Below are positions 36,544 to 48,559 of a stretch of 64,000 bases of DNA, piece after piece. How positions within the stretch are numbered: position 1 is the first letter of the stretch; the number at the start of each line of letters is the position of its first letter. The stretch lies in the NCBI GenBank assembly GCA_049999725.1, contig JBNGIS010028758.1:147407-211406 (forward strand). Reading direction: 5' to 3'. The position numbers and the translations under genes were made by a program. The notes beneath the pieces are model-generated. The model saw only the letters and a list, made by a program, of their open reading frames with translations, made no database searches and was not told the origin of the DNA. Origin of the DNA: Haplomitrium mnioides. Taxonomy: Eukaryota; Marchantiophyta; Haplomitriopsida; Calobryales.

Positions 36544-39099
36544 GATTCGATTTAATAGAAAATTAGAAAATATAAAGATGGTTGACTCTCCAAGCTAGAT
36601 TAGATAGTTTCATTATCTTTGTTTTCAACATTATTATATATTAAAATTTTATAAGGAAAGAAAGGATGAAAAATCAAAATTTTCCATTCGTATGTGAGCT
36701 CGATCTTTCTGAATGTCAAACTTTCAGAATTTCAAACTTTTGCAAATTCTTCATTCAAATTGATAGTTTGATAGTTTGTTTTCTTCTTTGAGTCCTTAAT
36801 CTTGCCCTTAATCTTAAATCTATTGAGAAGCAATTCTTCTCTCCAAATGCTGCTCTTCTTGTTGATTTAAGACTTTTTTGTTCTTTGTCGATTGTTCCAT
36901 GTGAAATTCGCCACCTTTGGAGATCCTCCAACAGTATTGCCACTTGCCAATATGAGCACTTCAGAAATTTTCCTTGTAGATTAATTCCTAGAGAAAAACT
37001 AATGTTGATCAATGAGCTTCATGTCAATTTCTTTTCTCCAAATGTTGCTGCAATTGTTTTATATAGGCAAAATATCTCACGTAGGCGCATTCAAATGCGT
37101 TTTTGTTTTGTTCTTTCATTAGGAAAAAATGATTTAAGAATTTTTTTTAATAAAGTGCAAGGAAGGCCACAGAAAAGAAAATTATATATATAAGGGATAC
37201 ATAGTGTAGAAGATTAAAAGGAAAGAAAAACAATGCAAATTGGAATTTCTATCAAAGAGAAAGAAAGAAAATGTTCAAAATAAAAAAAGCTGTCACTTGT
37301 AAGGATGAGGGGAATAAAAATTTGAAGGTGGATTCAGGAGATTTGAAAGAGAAAAAAATTATTTGTTTTCTCTCAAAAAACATTTTGAAGAAAACATTTT
37401 TATGAGAAAATTTCTAGAGTTTGGCTAAAGTGCTCATAAAGTGCTACAAATTAGGTGATATAGTCAAACATAATATTGGCTCATTAGCTCATTGATGACT
37501 GTAATTACATAGTGGATCTCAAAACACTTAGTTTAACCCTATCTCTAGGTTCTTTCAATCGAGGAGGCAGTGTTTTATATTAGAGAAAACATTTTAGCAC
37601 CAAAACCATCTCTTTCAACAGTAACCCAAGATGAAGTCTCCAAGTTGAATTTCAGATTCTCAATTGTAGACCTCAAGAAACCTCTGCGGATGAAAATAGA
37701 GATGTCAAATCCTCTTCAAAAAGACGCATCAAATCAATCCAGATTTTTTGAAATAGCGAGAAGGAATCCTTCCAACATCGCCCGACATTGTTTTCAATGG
37801 GGAAGTTGGGCCATCTTGTTGACCTCCGACTAATCCGACAAGTTGATAGTCCCACTACATGACAATTTAGTTGATGTCACCGACAATTTTCCACAACTAC
37901 TAATCAAAATGGTCTCCGATATTCCATTGCTAGATGCCATTTTTTACTTGGAAGCTTAACCATTGCTCCTTTGGATATAATAGAACTGCAAAAATCCATA
38001 AAACTCCCTCGAATTTAGAATTTTGGACTACAATTTTTCTCTTTCACGCTAACTTCCACAACTCGCCAGAGCTTGACATGCGTCCAATAGAGAAGCTCAA
38101 AAGCTCCTTTTTGCAACTATAAAAACCTCCTAATTCTCTCTTTTATTTTGATCTATATGCTCTCAATCCTAACAATTGTGTGCCTTCTTTAATCTTGTGA
38201 AACTCTTCAAGAAATCCGCTGATTCCTTCATGGAGTACAAGTATCAAATCACTTTTTTTCTTTTCTCTTCTCTTCCTCTTTCTCTCTAAAACTGGCTACG
38301 ACTAATGATTTCATATTTAAGATTTCTACCTTGAAAAATTGCCTTCACAAGATGCAACAACTTTCAGCCCATTGCTGAAACCCAATCTTTCCTATCTATT
38401 GGTTTTCAAGACCATCATTCCTCACACCTCACCTAGTCCTTAATCTTATTTAACAAGGCTCCTACTCTCCAATCGATCAAGTAGGCTATACAATCAACTC
38501 AAACTCTCCTCTACCTTGATCAACTCCTTTCTTGGGTCTTTCCTCTCTCTAGTACAGCCTTCTTCTTAGCATATCTTCGGTTCAACTCCCAATTGGCCCT
38601 CTTTTTGGTGAATGATGAATCCTTTAAGCGACGTTTGGTGAATCAGATTAAGTTCTTTTACACAAATTTTCTAGAATGGATTTACTCAAAACTTCTTTCC
38701 TTTAGAAAATTCTCTTCTTTAGTTCACATTGATGATTGATACTTAGAAACTAAACAAGTAGGCTTTCTCTTCAAAGATAAATGTTGCTCTCCAAATACTC
38801 AAAGAGTTCATGAGAAACAGGCTACAAATTGTTTAAGAATTGACTTTGCTTATAGAAAGATTACAAAAAAAAATACACTTAGTTTAGAGCCTTCAACACA
38901 CTTAAATAATTGAATCAACTACTTCCCAAAATGGTGGGATATATAACTATATCACATCTAAGTTTCTCTATGACCTATAAACCCAAAGGTCTTATTCCGC
39001 TATGATCTTTTGGACTTCCTAACACTTTACTTCCAAACATTTCATGCATAGTCTGCTTAAATCATTGACCCTCTAGGGTTGTCATTTCATCGTGGTTTG
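36544..39099. other. AT-rich region, no gene recognised
   Basis: A plus-strand open stretch at 37570-37833 (87 codons, containing TVTQDEVSKLNFRFSIVDL) continues past a stop with codon-like sequence to about 38120. It resembles no family I can name. The rest shows nothing. Confidence 0.4.
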
Positions 39100-41030
39100 A
39101 TTTGCCTATATCATAAACATGGTGTTGTAACGTTTGATCAACCTGATCTAGAGTTTTAGATTGAACCTCTTCCACTTTCGTCCACATTTTTTGAGACCTC
39201 TAGACTCACACATTGCCTTCACCAAATCTTTAGAGAAATCCTTGTTCTACCTCTCCAAGGAATCCTACTGCTAGCTTCACTTGCAGCAATGGTGCTCTCT
39301 TTGATTCTTCCGCTTGGCTTGTCTACATTGATTGGTAAAGTTGCATCCATTTTTGTTCCTTTTGGTCAAAGGGCTTGAGTTGCATTTGCATCTAGCTAAT
39401 GAGGTAGCTCTATCGGAGGAGTTTGCACTTCATTTCTACTCTTTCCTTCTCCATATAATAGATTCACTCTTGCTTCTCTCTTAATGTTTCTGCTAACTTA
39501 ACTACCTTTGCCTCTTCAATCCTCATGGATTCTTCCCTCTGATCTGAAACCAACTCCATGGATGCAATTCAAATTCTAAGACTTGTCACTTGGGCAATAT
39601 CCTAAGCCAATTTGGCCTCTTGTTGTTGGGCCGATGTCAAACACTTACGAAGAAGCTTACTAGTGAAGCGTTTGTCCAACACTGCATTCTCATGACAGCT
39701 CTCTTTTACCTTAATTCGCCTCTTTAGTTGGTGGTAGATCTCCTCCAAGTCATCATTGTTGGAGTCAATATATTGTTCCTTTACCACCATTTTTTCTTTG
39801 TCCCCAACCAGAGGTGGACTATTGGAAGAACTATTTGACAACATCTCTTCCACTATCTTTCCTTTCTTTTTAGTTCTTCTTTCATTGTTTGTCTACTCTT
39901 GGTCATCAGATTCTTCTGCAAACTAGTTTCATTTTCCACTTGCTCCTCTTCCTAATCCGTTTGGTCTTGCATGACTCCTTTTCCCATGAAGTCCTCGATC
40001 ACTTCACTGATCATATTAACAACATCTACATCCTCCTTTTCTTTAGAGATGTCTTTTGCTTTGGCTACTAGAGGCTTAATCTTTTCCAATTCAGATGTTG
40101 TTTTACACAAAATTTTCCGATCTTCATCAAGCCTATCAAACAGCTCCTCCTAGATATCTCTATCATCTTCTTCTACCACCAAGTCGATCATTTCAACCGA
40201 TTGTATTCCTTATGGCTTCTTACAAGCAATAGAATAGGTTGAGGATCTCTATCCCCTTAAAACAAATGCAGAGACTAGCTGAGTTTTTGGAACCTCAACC
40301 TCATTTTTCAGCCCGAGCCCTCTTCACTTGCTTCAGATATAGCACTTCTAAAACTTGAACCACTTCTTCTCACATCTTTGGATCCGCTAAAGGCATTTTC
40401 CTAGGCTTTTGACCCACCGTGTTTGGAGTCCTGTCCGTCTAGATTGTTTCTTTGGATGTGGCTCTCTTCCTCTTTCAAGGATCTACAATTCTTCCTCATA
40501 TAAAGGCCATAAACCTCTCATTGTTGCAAGATAAAAGGAGCATACCATATCACTAGATTCTTTCTTCAAGATTTCTCAAAATATCTAGCAATTTTTGTTT
40601 TGATGAAGTATGTAATTCCATTTGTATACCCTCTCTAATTGTTGATCATAAAAATGAGTCCTATCTTTATAATATAACAGAACTTGGGCTGGAAAAAGAT
40701 GCCTACGAAAATTCGAAGAATTCTTGTAAGAGAAAATCCATCATGTCTTGCATTTTGAAAGCATTATTTTCTTTGTTTGGACATGATACTAGGTAAGCCA
40801 AATGCTTGTCCACCTTGAGCATCGCTTTTGGGCAATCTACTTCAAGTAAATTGTACAACTTTTGGATCACCTCTATCCAAAAGTACATAGTGGTCTTTTG
40901 CATCAAGAATAACAAATACTCATCTAAGATGTTGATAGGACCAATGTATGCATTTTGGATCATTGAACCTAGGTTGTAGTCCCCGATCCAACCCATGAAC
41001 TTTCACAATCCTCTCTTCGTAAGACACTTT
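39100..41030 (-). pseudogene. Broken coding stretch, Lys/Glu-rich coiled coil, unknown
   Basis: Reading the minus strand: a hydrophobic N-side segment (MGWIGDYNLGSMIQNAYIGP at 40996, then FWIEVIQKLYNLLEV and KVDKHLAYLVSCPNKENN), interrupted sequence, then charged coiled-coil-like segments (TTSELEKIKPLVAKAKDISK near 40090, HQLKRRIKVKESCHENAVL near 39700, REESMRIEEAKVVKLAET near 39520). Stops and frame changes are frequent. Similar arrangements occur in plant transposon-associated accessory ORFs, but I do not recognise this one. It lies downstream of the Gypsy G3 integrase on the same strand, so it could be an extra 3' ORF of G3 or an unrelated insertion. Confidence 0.4.
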
Positions 41031-41649
41031 ATTAGATCATAAGAGATCGTCAAAATGTGAAAATGGTTATGGGTACTTAGACACTAGCAAAATACCCTCC
41101 TTCCTTTTGGGTGCAATCTCCTTTGCAGGTGGATCTTATTCTTGAATGCTGACTTCTTAGATAGAAGAAAATAGTAGCCTCTTTCTCTCAAGTTGATGGG
41201 TTATGATGCGCATTCCTCGTCTTCCTCTCGGCATGATATTGAACTCTCTTGCTCTTAATGAACTTCAATGTTTTCCCTGCTTGCTTAACCACTTTTCTTC
41301 ATTATTAGAACTATAGCGCATTTCAACTATCCAAAAATAGTAAGAAGTCCAATTTCAATTGTTGGAACCATCTGAATTTCTCTTAGATACAACATTTCAA
41401 ACTCGATTTCTCTTCCCAATTTTGAATTTTCTTAAGTTTGGTTTTCCTTATCATAGCACAGAATTAGCATCAGTTTTCTCTTTTTAGATCAAAATCACCA
41501 AATGAGAAAATTTTCAAAGTTTCCACAACCCTAATGCTCATTTTCATTTCCTTTTCTTTAGAAATCAAATTGTAAATTCATTTTTCACTGCATTTCATCT
41601 AAAAGTCTTCTCATATATTCCGCTTCTCTATTGTGCCTTGTCTTCATAA

Positions 41650-43260
41650 GTATCTTCTTTTGGAAAATATTTTTTTAGACAATAGTAATTAATATAAGTA
41701 GGTAATGTCTTTGTGTCCAATATAGCTAAAGTCATAGATCTATTCTCATAAACATGAATCAATTGATAGGTTCATCCTATGTGGTTTGAAGCTTCCCAAG
41801 AAACAACTAATAGTGTGAATCGTAAACTAAGACCAGCTCATCCTCCTTTACCATTGTAGATCTTAATTTCTTATCATGCCTCCACTTTTTCTACCACTAG
41901 ATTTCTTCATTCTTTTCTAGACTTAACATTTTTTTTCTTCCTCCAATTGGATAATCTCTTGGGTTTTCTACCACATGCTTTTTTCTACTTGTTATCTGTA
42001 CAATATTTGAATTTGTAATGTAGGAACAACTAACTTCACTGACATAATCACATACATCTTATAAACCAAGAAACAAGAAGTCTTTTGAGTTGAATTCTTT
42101 TTATTGTCCAATGAGTCCATAATAATGTTTTTTCTTTCTTGTTCAATGACATATTATCAGTTAACAAAATTTTATTCAAGATCTTACATAGAATTTTGCT
42201 AACTCTTTCTATGTTTCCATTTGCTCTTGGGTTATATAGAGTAGTCTTTTGATGCTTAATAAGATATCAAGTTGTCACAATCTCATTTTTTGAATTGAGG
42301 AAATGCATTCCTCTATCACATACCAATTTCATGGGACACCCAAAGTGGCTTACAACATTTTATAGTATAATCCGTTGCCACCAAAATATATCTATTATAC
42401 GTCCATTTTATTGTTGGCTATATTCTGCTTGAGGAAAGAAAGTTGTTTACTAGCATAGTAAATAAGATGCTCATCATTTTGCTCTTTTTTGACTTAATGC
42501 TACTCTAATTGCAGTTCCACAGGGATCAACATAAACATAGAACTTCTTTGTCCAATCTAGCCCTTCTATTACTAGAGCAACTATCATTCTCTACTTCAAC
42601 TCTTTAAATGTTTCTTACATTCTTCCGTCTAGACCCACTCCTCTAGTTTTCAGAGTAATTTGATCAAAGTCTCCGCAATCCAAACATATCCTTCAATCAT
42701 CTTTAAATAATAGTCAACATAGCCAAAGAACCCGCAAACTCCTTTTAGATTGTCTAAATAGACAAATCCACAATTACTTTTATCCAAAGTCATTCTTTTT
42801 CGAGAAATCTTATGTTTTAGTAAGATCCCTTCTGACATCTTAAAATAACATTTATCTCAATATAAAAAAAATTTTAATTGTCGACACTTCTCAAAGCAAT
42901 TTTATAAAAAGATCAAGTGAGTGCTGGTAGTAGAATGTATACAAATATCATCAAGAAACACTTCCATAAAGACTCTTAGATATTTCTTGAATATCATGGT
43001 CATAAATTTGGTGAATTTTGTAGGAGCATTACATAATCCAAGTAGCAAAACCTTGTAAAGATAAGTCCCAAATCTATGGTAAATGTAGTCTTGGGTTGAT
43101 ACTTCGGATGTATAAATATCTCGTTGTATCCGCTGAATCCATCCATGAAGGAATATCATTCTTTCTATCCACCATATCTAGAATGCCATCAAAAACCAAC
43201 ATTGGATGGAAGTTCTTCTTTGTCATTGCATTAAATTTTCAAATACCCACACATACTTAC
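41650..43260 (-). pseudogene. Gypsy G3 fragment: reverse transcriptase to integrase
   Basis: Minus-strand order: VCVGI-KFNAMTKKNFHP (43240), GLCNAPTKFTKFMTMIFKKY with VFLDDICIHS (43159-42902, active site FLDD retained as LDD), GFFGYVDYYLKMI (42730), a short RNase H remnant (42600-42440), then integrase pieces CPMKLVCDRGMHFLNSK (42320) and YNPRANGNIERVSKIL (42210), and a tail with LVLVYDS near 41865. RNase H and the integrase zinc domain are mostly deleted. The N-terminal side of the RT is cut at 43261 by element B. Confidence 0.8.
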
Positions 43261-43306
43261 AACTGCTATTTTGAATCAAGAACCGCTACTAAGTTCTTGT
43301 TTTATT
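43261..43306 (+). repeat. Left terminal inverted repeat of element B
   Basis: AACTGCTATTTTGAATCAAG, then AACCGCTACTAAG, then TTCTTGTTTTATTTTG. Matches the ends at 22131 and 63956. The segment from CAAGAAC to GTTCTTG can also form a small hairpin. Confidence 0.65.
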
Positions 43307-44179
43307 TTGCATTGGAAATTTTGTTTTTTCAAATTTTGCTTCAAAAATTACATTTTTTGATAGTTACAAATTTTTATATAAAAAAAATATTCAATCTGAA
43401 AATTGGTTTATTCATATACCTATTGCATTTTGGAAAAACTTTAACGTTCAATATTTGGTAAAAAACAAAAACAAAAATATTATATTATGGTAAGATAAAA
43501 AATAAGAGAATATTGAAAAAAACATGGCAAACTTATATAATCATTTTAAAAAATTCCTTAAAATTTTCAAAAGAACCTTCAAGATACAAAACCCTAAAAT
43601 ATTTATGAAAAGAAATCCAAAAGCAAATGATGTTGCAACATAAACTAACATATAAATCTCTAATCTAGTAAGAGTTTCTTTGAACTTGTAATTACATACA
43701 AAACATATAAAAACAAAAGGGAAGACCTATGCTTGCCTAGACTTCAAGCTCACACATCATAAAAGATGATGGCTTTCTTAAAAATCAATCCAACATTCCA
43801 AGACCAACAAGCAACCAATCATTAGTAACTTGAAAAACTCAATATCAAAAATAAAACCACAACAATGACTAAGATATAGAATGATATCATTATTAAAGAT
43901 TGTAGTAAATTTAATAAGAAGCTAAGAAAAAAACGAAAGCTCACGATTGAAGAAAACTTGTACATAAATCCAAATTAGTCAAAAAGGAACTTTCATGCCA
44001 TCATGGACTTTGTTGCTAAATTTTACAAAAACCAATAGGTTTTATTCAAAAATCAATTTTTGAAAAAGAAGACTTTGTCAAGAAAACACTTGATAAGTAT
44101 TTTTTGGAATACTTTAAGAATATAGATCAAACACAAAATATTTTAGAAAAGAAATACTTTATTATTTACAAAAAGTACA
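43307..44179. other. 3' flank of methyltransferase gene B, AT-rich
   Basis: Aligns loosely with 22180-23160 of element A (for example CTTCAAAAATTACATTTTTT). No coding signal. Confidence 0.4.
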
Positions 44180-45420
44180 TCACTCTACAACTCCAACTTC
44201 AATCATGTCCTCTTCAAGCTAAATGGTCGCATCCAAATCAATAGAATGAGAAGCTTGGGCATCTGCAGCCGCAAAGAGAATTTTGTGAGGACTTTTTAGT
44301 CCCAAAATTCGCCAAAGATTCACAAGATGCACGAGCAGTACTAGGAGGAACAATCTCTTTATAAACAATTTGCAATTTTGTGACATTAGTGGCAAAGAAG
44401 CCATCGTCAAAACTCTTTGAGGAATATAAATAGATTGAAATCTATCATATTCTACAACTATCCAATTTTACATCAACTTCATAGCACAGACAAGGCATGT
44501 GCCTGACCTAGAATAAAGATCTAAGATCCAATCTTGCTTAGTTGACAAATGGTCAATGAAAAATTTGTATAAAGCGTGAGGCTTTTGGCATACATTGACA
44601 AAAGAATCATCTCCTAGATGTTTGAGTTTTGCCAAAACAACTAGACAACTAAAAACACTTCGCATTATCTATCGTGGACGATGGCTTGCATTGTCGGATT
44701 GAAAGTTGAAAAGCTTTATGCTCATCTTGCCTTCATTTGTCTAGTAGCCTACCATAAGTGTGAGTGATTTTGAGACCTTACAAATGATGAATGTAGAATT
44801 TATCCTTGTAGTAATAAAAAAGAAAAGAAATCTCACATTGCAAAGAAAGTAAAGGAAAAGTAAACAAGATAAACTAAAACAATAAAAAATCAGAAAAAAA
44901 AACTTCGTTGATGTCATGGTCGATAGCACAACAAATCTCCAAAGGAGCATCAGAAGTAGTAACAGCTGCAAACCAAGAGACCATATAAAGAATGTCTTCT
45001 TTTGCAAAGGGCTTGAAATTGTCATGCTTGCATTCCTTTGGGTTTTAACCATTAGGAATATCAACAATTGCTAAAGTGAAACATCCCAATTTCACCAAGC
45101 CCTTTAATTGTCGAGCGTTGAACTCCCCATAGACTTGATAAAACGCCACGTTGAGTCCATCAACAAAGGACATTAAGTCATCGTCTTGTTCTTCAAGCCC
45201 TCTTTCAGTTGGAGGGACATTTACGTCATTTTGTTGCCCTGACTTCCACTCTCTAGCTTTCTTACAGTAGAGCAGAAAGCCAGGAAGGTATGATAACAAA
45301 GTTGGAGCTTGGTCTTGATCTTTATGGGATTCTTTGACCCTAGATCTCTTTCTCCCTTTCGCATCGGCCGTCTATTTCTTGCAACCTGTCGTTTAACTGT
45401 TTTGTCACATTGTAGACAAT
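44180..45420 (-). pseudogene. Methyltransferase gene B, catalytic exons
   Basis: The exon from about 45420 reads LSYLPGFLLYCKKAREWKSG, VDGLNVAFYQVYGEFNARQL and LVKLGCFTLAIVDIPNG (motif IV-like, 45049-45078), then FKPFAKEDILYMVSWFAAV. A probable 99-bp intron (44805-44903, GT...AG) follows. The last exon continues FNFQSDNASHRPR, RSVFSCLVVLAKLKH, QKPHALYKFFIDHLS, then DWILDLYSRSGTCLV (motif I, 44495-44533) and NWIVVEYDRFQS (acidic motif II), then YIPQRVLTMA. The LDL.S.SGT glycine motif with K-P-x-x-L upstream is characteristic of beta-class N4/N6 DNA methyltransferases. It is better preserved than copy A here but has stops at about four places, including just after motif I. The LTR-X insertion separates it from its upstream exons. 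Confidence 0.7.
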
Positions 45421-45452
45421 ATACAGAAAAAAATTAGAGGAGAATACAAAAA

Positions 45453-48340
45453 TGTTGTAGCATAGCAGTGGCACTCCAACCCCCAAAAGAACAACCCGAG
45501 ATCGAACCACGCAAGATCTATATAGAAATCTGCTCTTAATCCACTTTTACCAACTTTCTAGATTCTTTAAAGAGTTCTGAAACTGCACTTTATCAGTTTA
45601 GAGATGGACCTCTCTCCACTCTAGGACTGACAACCTTTCTCCACAAAACCAAACACAAAAACTATTACTACAACTTACTATAACAGAACAAAAGCCAAGA
45701 ATTACTCAAACTGCATGACTGACACTTCTAAGATAAGAAAGCTGCTATACAGGCTGATTTTAAATAGAAGTTGAATCAGAGAAATTCACAAGCAACCAGT
45801 TCCCCAGCTTGCTAGGAACTCTCAAACCAACACTCCAGTGCCTACCTTCATTACAACATCTCACTTCCCTCAAACTAGATACTCAAGCCACTCCAACCCA
45901 ATATATCTCAGAGCTTGATGCTAAGAACTCAACTATGGAACGACCCTTTTGATCTCACATCCAACTGTTGTTCCTCCAACCACCCACTACTCTGTTTGTT
46001 TGTGAAATGCCCACCTAGTCCCTAGGCACACACAATCATGAGCACTCCTTGCTCTACTGCAACCCACCAACCAGTATCCACTGACTGATTGACCACAGAA
46101 GGTTCTCTCTTTAAAAATTTAACAATCACAGAATAGAACAAAACTTAAAGCAGAATTTATTTGCCACTAAACCTTCCACATATTTACAACCTAGAACTCA
46201 GAACCGAGGCCCACTAGCAGGACACACTCAGGAAACTCCTGACATGCACTCCTCTAATGCTACATGACTGATTTCTTCAATTGCAAACCTGCAGAACATT
46301 CACCAACCAACTCTATCTGCAAATCCTTGTTCCTTCCTCAAATTGCTCCTTCTAAATCTGCAATCAACAACCATGAGCAGGGGACCTCACAGACCTGGAT
46401 CTCATGAATTTTACTTGAAGCACACATGTACAATGAGACTAACCAGCAAAACAGGAACTCACCAACAGGCTTGTACCCCCTGTCCTGCTCAACTGATAAT
46501 AACAGTCATTCTAATTCCAATTCAAACTAACTTCTTCTCTACACGCTAACTTATCTCTACTAAGTTTACAATAAGAACTAACAACTCACAAGCCGTTCTT
46601 AAACTAAATAACACTCTTTAACTAACTTACACGAACTTCACTCGCCATAAGAACAAATTACTAACGATTGTTCTTATACTAATTTCAAAGTTTCTCTAAC
46701 TCTTCCGCTTCAAGTTCGAACTTTTCAAATTCCGTAGAGTAGTCGTTTCGCCCTTTTCGAACTTTCAGTCCGACTTCCACACCAAAACCACAACAAATCA
46801 CTGATTTGCCATTCAACTTCTTTCCTCATGCACCTTTCCTTTTCGTGCAAAACACCGATAAGTTGCTGTTTCCTACATCACTATTTCGCTTCATTGCCAT
46901 TTCGCCAATCATCCTTTCGTTGATCTCCTCGGAAAGCAACCTTCCTAACCGGTGCTCCCCACTTCGTAATCCCCATCGGAACCATTTAAACCCAGGTGTC
47001 ACACTTTGGATCCGCACACGGGCATTCGATGTAAACCCTCTTTAACTAGGGTGTCCCACCTCGGAAAACAAATCGGAACCCCCTTAACTAGGGTTCCCCA
47101 CATTGGAAGGCGAAGTTCCGAAGCCTTCTTCGGACTCACAGACTCTTCATGGACCACGGACTCTTCATGGAACACCCTTCCGCTTGCTTCCAATTTCTTT
47201 CTCATTCCTTTCTAAACTTCAATTCTTTTCAATTCTAATTATTCACACATCTGAAATTCCATCGCTGATCACTTTCTCGTTGATCCGATTGATTCCCACT
47301 TTATTCACTTCCTTTCCACACATTTCCGCATTGGCCCCTCGTACAAGACCATTCTTCACTTTGATTCCTTCACAATACAATTCCTCCTTTTGCAGCTCAT
47401 CACTTCGCACCAGAAGCATTTCCCCACCAAGTATTCATGCAGATCTATCCATAGCATCGCCTCAATTCTCCATAGATTAATTTCCCCAAGCACCTTTCAT
47501 TCGTCATCAGAAAACTATGTGCCACCGAACCTTCCTCTTAACCAATCCATTGAACATTCCTTTTCAAGAATTCGCTTCGCAGATTTTATTCCTTAAATTT
47601 TACGACATTCGATTCCTTCATAAGCCTTCAACACTGATCAATCTTACCTTTCATTCGTAGAGCTTCCATTTTGTATCGGATCATTACAAATCATCTCCTC
47701 CTTTGCACAACAACCGATCATCCTTCAGATTCGATTAATTTCCCTTACTCATAGTTGATCGATTACGAAAATCTCTTCCTCATCCTCGGATTCCTCACCT
47801 TGATCCAAACACTCATGGCTCTCTCGAATGCTTCGTAACAGGTGGCCTTCCCCAGTCACCTCCAGATATCCCATAAGTCTTCTGTCATAAGTCAGAAGCA
47901 CTATATAAACACTTGACACTAATTACCTTTCGAGAGGCAGCCCCATAGAGGTGTAAGGCCACCGCTTAACTTCCTACCCCTGGATGGATCTTGTTCAGGG
48001 CACAACATGGAGACTTGTCCTCCGACGCACTTCCACCGGCTCCTAGGCAAGATGTCCATCAACATATAGAAATAGAAATAGATAGGGGCTAGCCTTGGCT
48101 CTCAACACCTAGATTAGTTTTACAAATTTTTTTTCCACTAAAAATGGCATCACTTCTTCATCACCTAGCCCTCTCTCCTTGGCCAATGATATCAAAAATA
48201 TTCCTCTAATCCTTACATCTTACAATTCTAAACTCATTAATCCAAAATTTAAAGCTTTACCATTTCCTTCTTACTCCACCGCGTCGAAAATAACTTTTTC
48301 GAGCTACTTTTGATTCTCTGTCAGCAACCGTGCTCCCACA
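45453..48340 (-). mobile_element. LTR-X copy 2, solo LTR with target duplication
   Basis: On the minus strand it starts TGTGGGAGCA and ends TGCTACAACA, a near-palindromic pair of ends. Both sides are flanked by AAAAA (45448-45452 and 48341-48345), a 5-bp target duplication. Length is 2888 bp. It lies in an intron of methyltransferase gene B, just upstream of the catalytic exon. A solo LTR is the product of recombination between the two LTRs of a formerly complete element. Confidence 0.75.
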
Positions 48341-48374
48341 AAAAACAAATAATGTGACTTAAAGAGTGGTCAAA

Positions 48375-48470
48375 GAGAGCTAAGACTCAAGAGTCCATAC
48401 TCGGATGGACTCTTGAGCCAATGCGAGCAAAGACTCTGAAGTCCATGCATGTTTAAGCTAGATCTCGTTG
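48375..48470. repeat. Intronic minisatellite of element B
   Basis: Three units around GACTCAAGAGTCCATACTCG and TCTGAAGTCCATGCATG, equivalent in position to 24580-24850 of element A. Confidence 0.55.
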
Positions 48471-48559
48471 CAAGCAGGGAGATCTAGCACACCGTAGAGC
48501 CAAATATTTCATGCACGTATGGCTTCTTAGATGTCCTTGCGCATATGAAAGAAACAAAA

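Noticed and set aside
37570-37833. 87-codon open frame in the AT-rich region
   Set aside because: No recognisable domain and no second copy in the window; kept only as a remark on the region.
43269-43292. Hairpin CAAGAAC...GTTCTTG as a transcription terminator
   Set aside because: It is part of the terminal repeat shared with 63956; the context is eukaryotic and has no transcript ending there.
48085-48110. TGTTGAGAGCC (minus strand) first taken as the start of LTR-X
   Set aside because: Homology to copy 3 continues about 230 bp further out to TGTGGGAGCA at 48340, where the AAAAA duplication is found.
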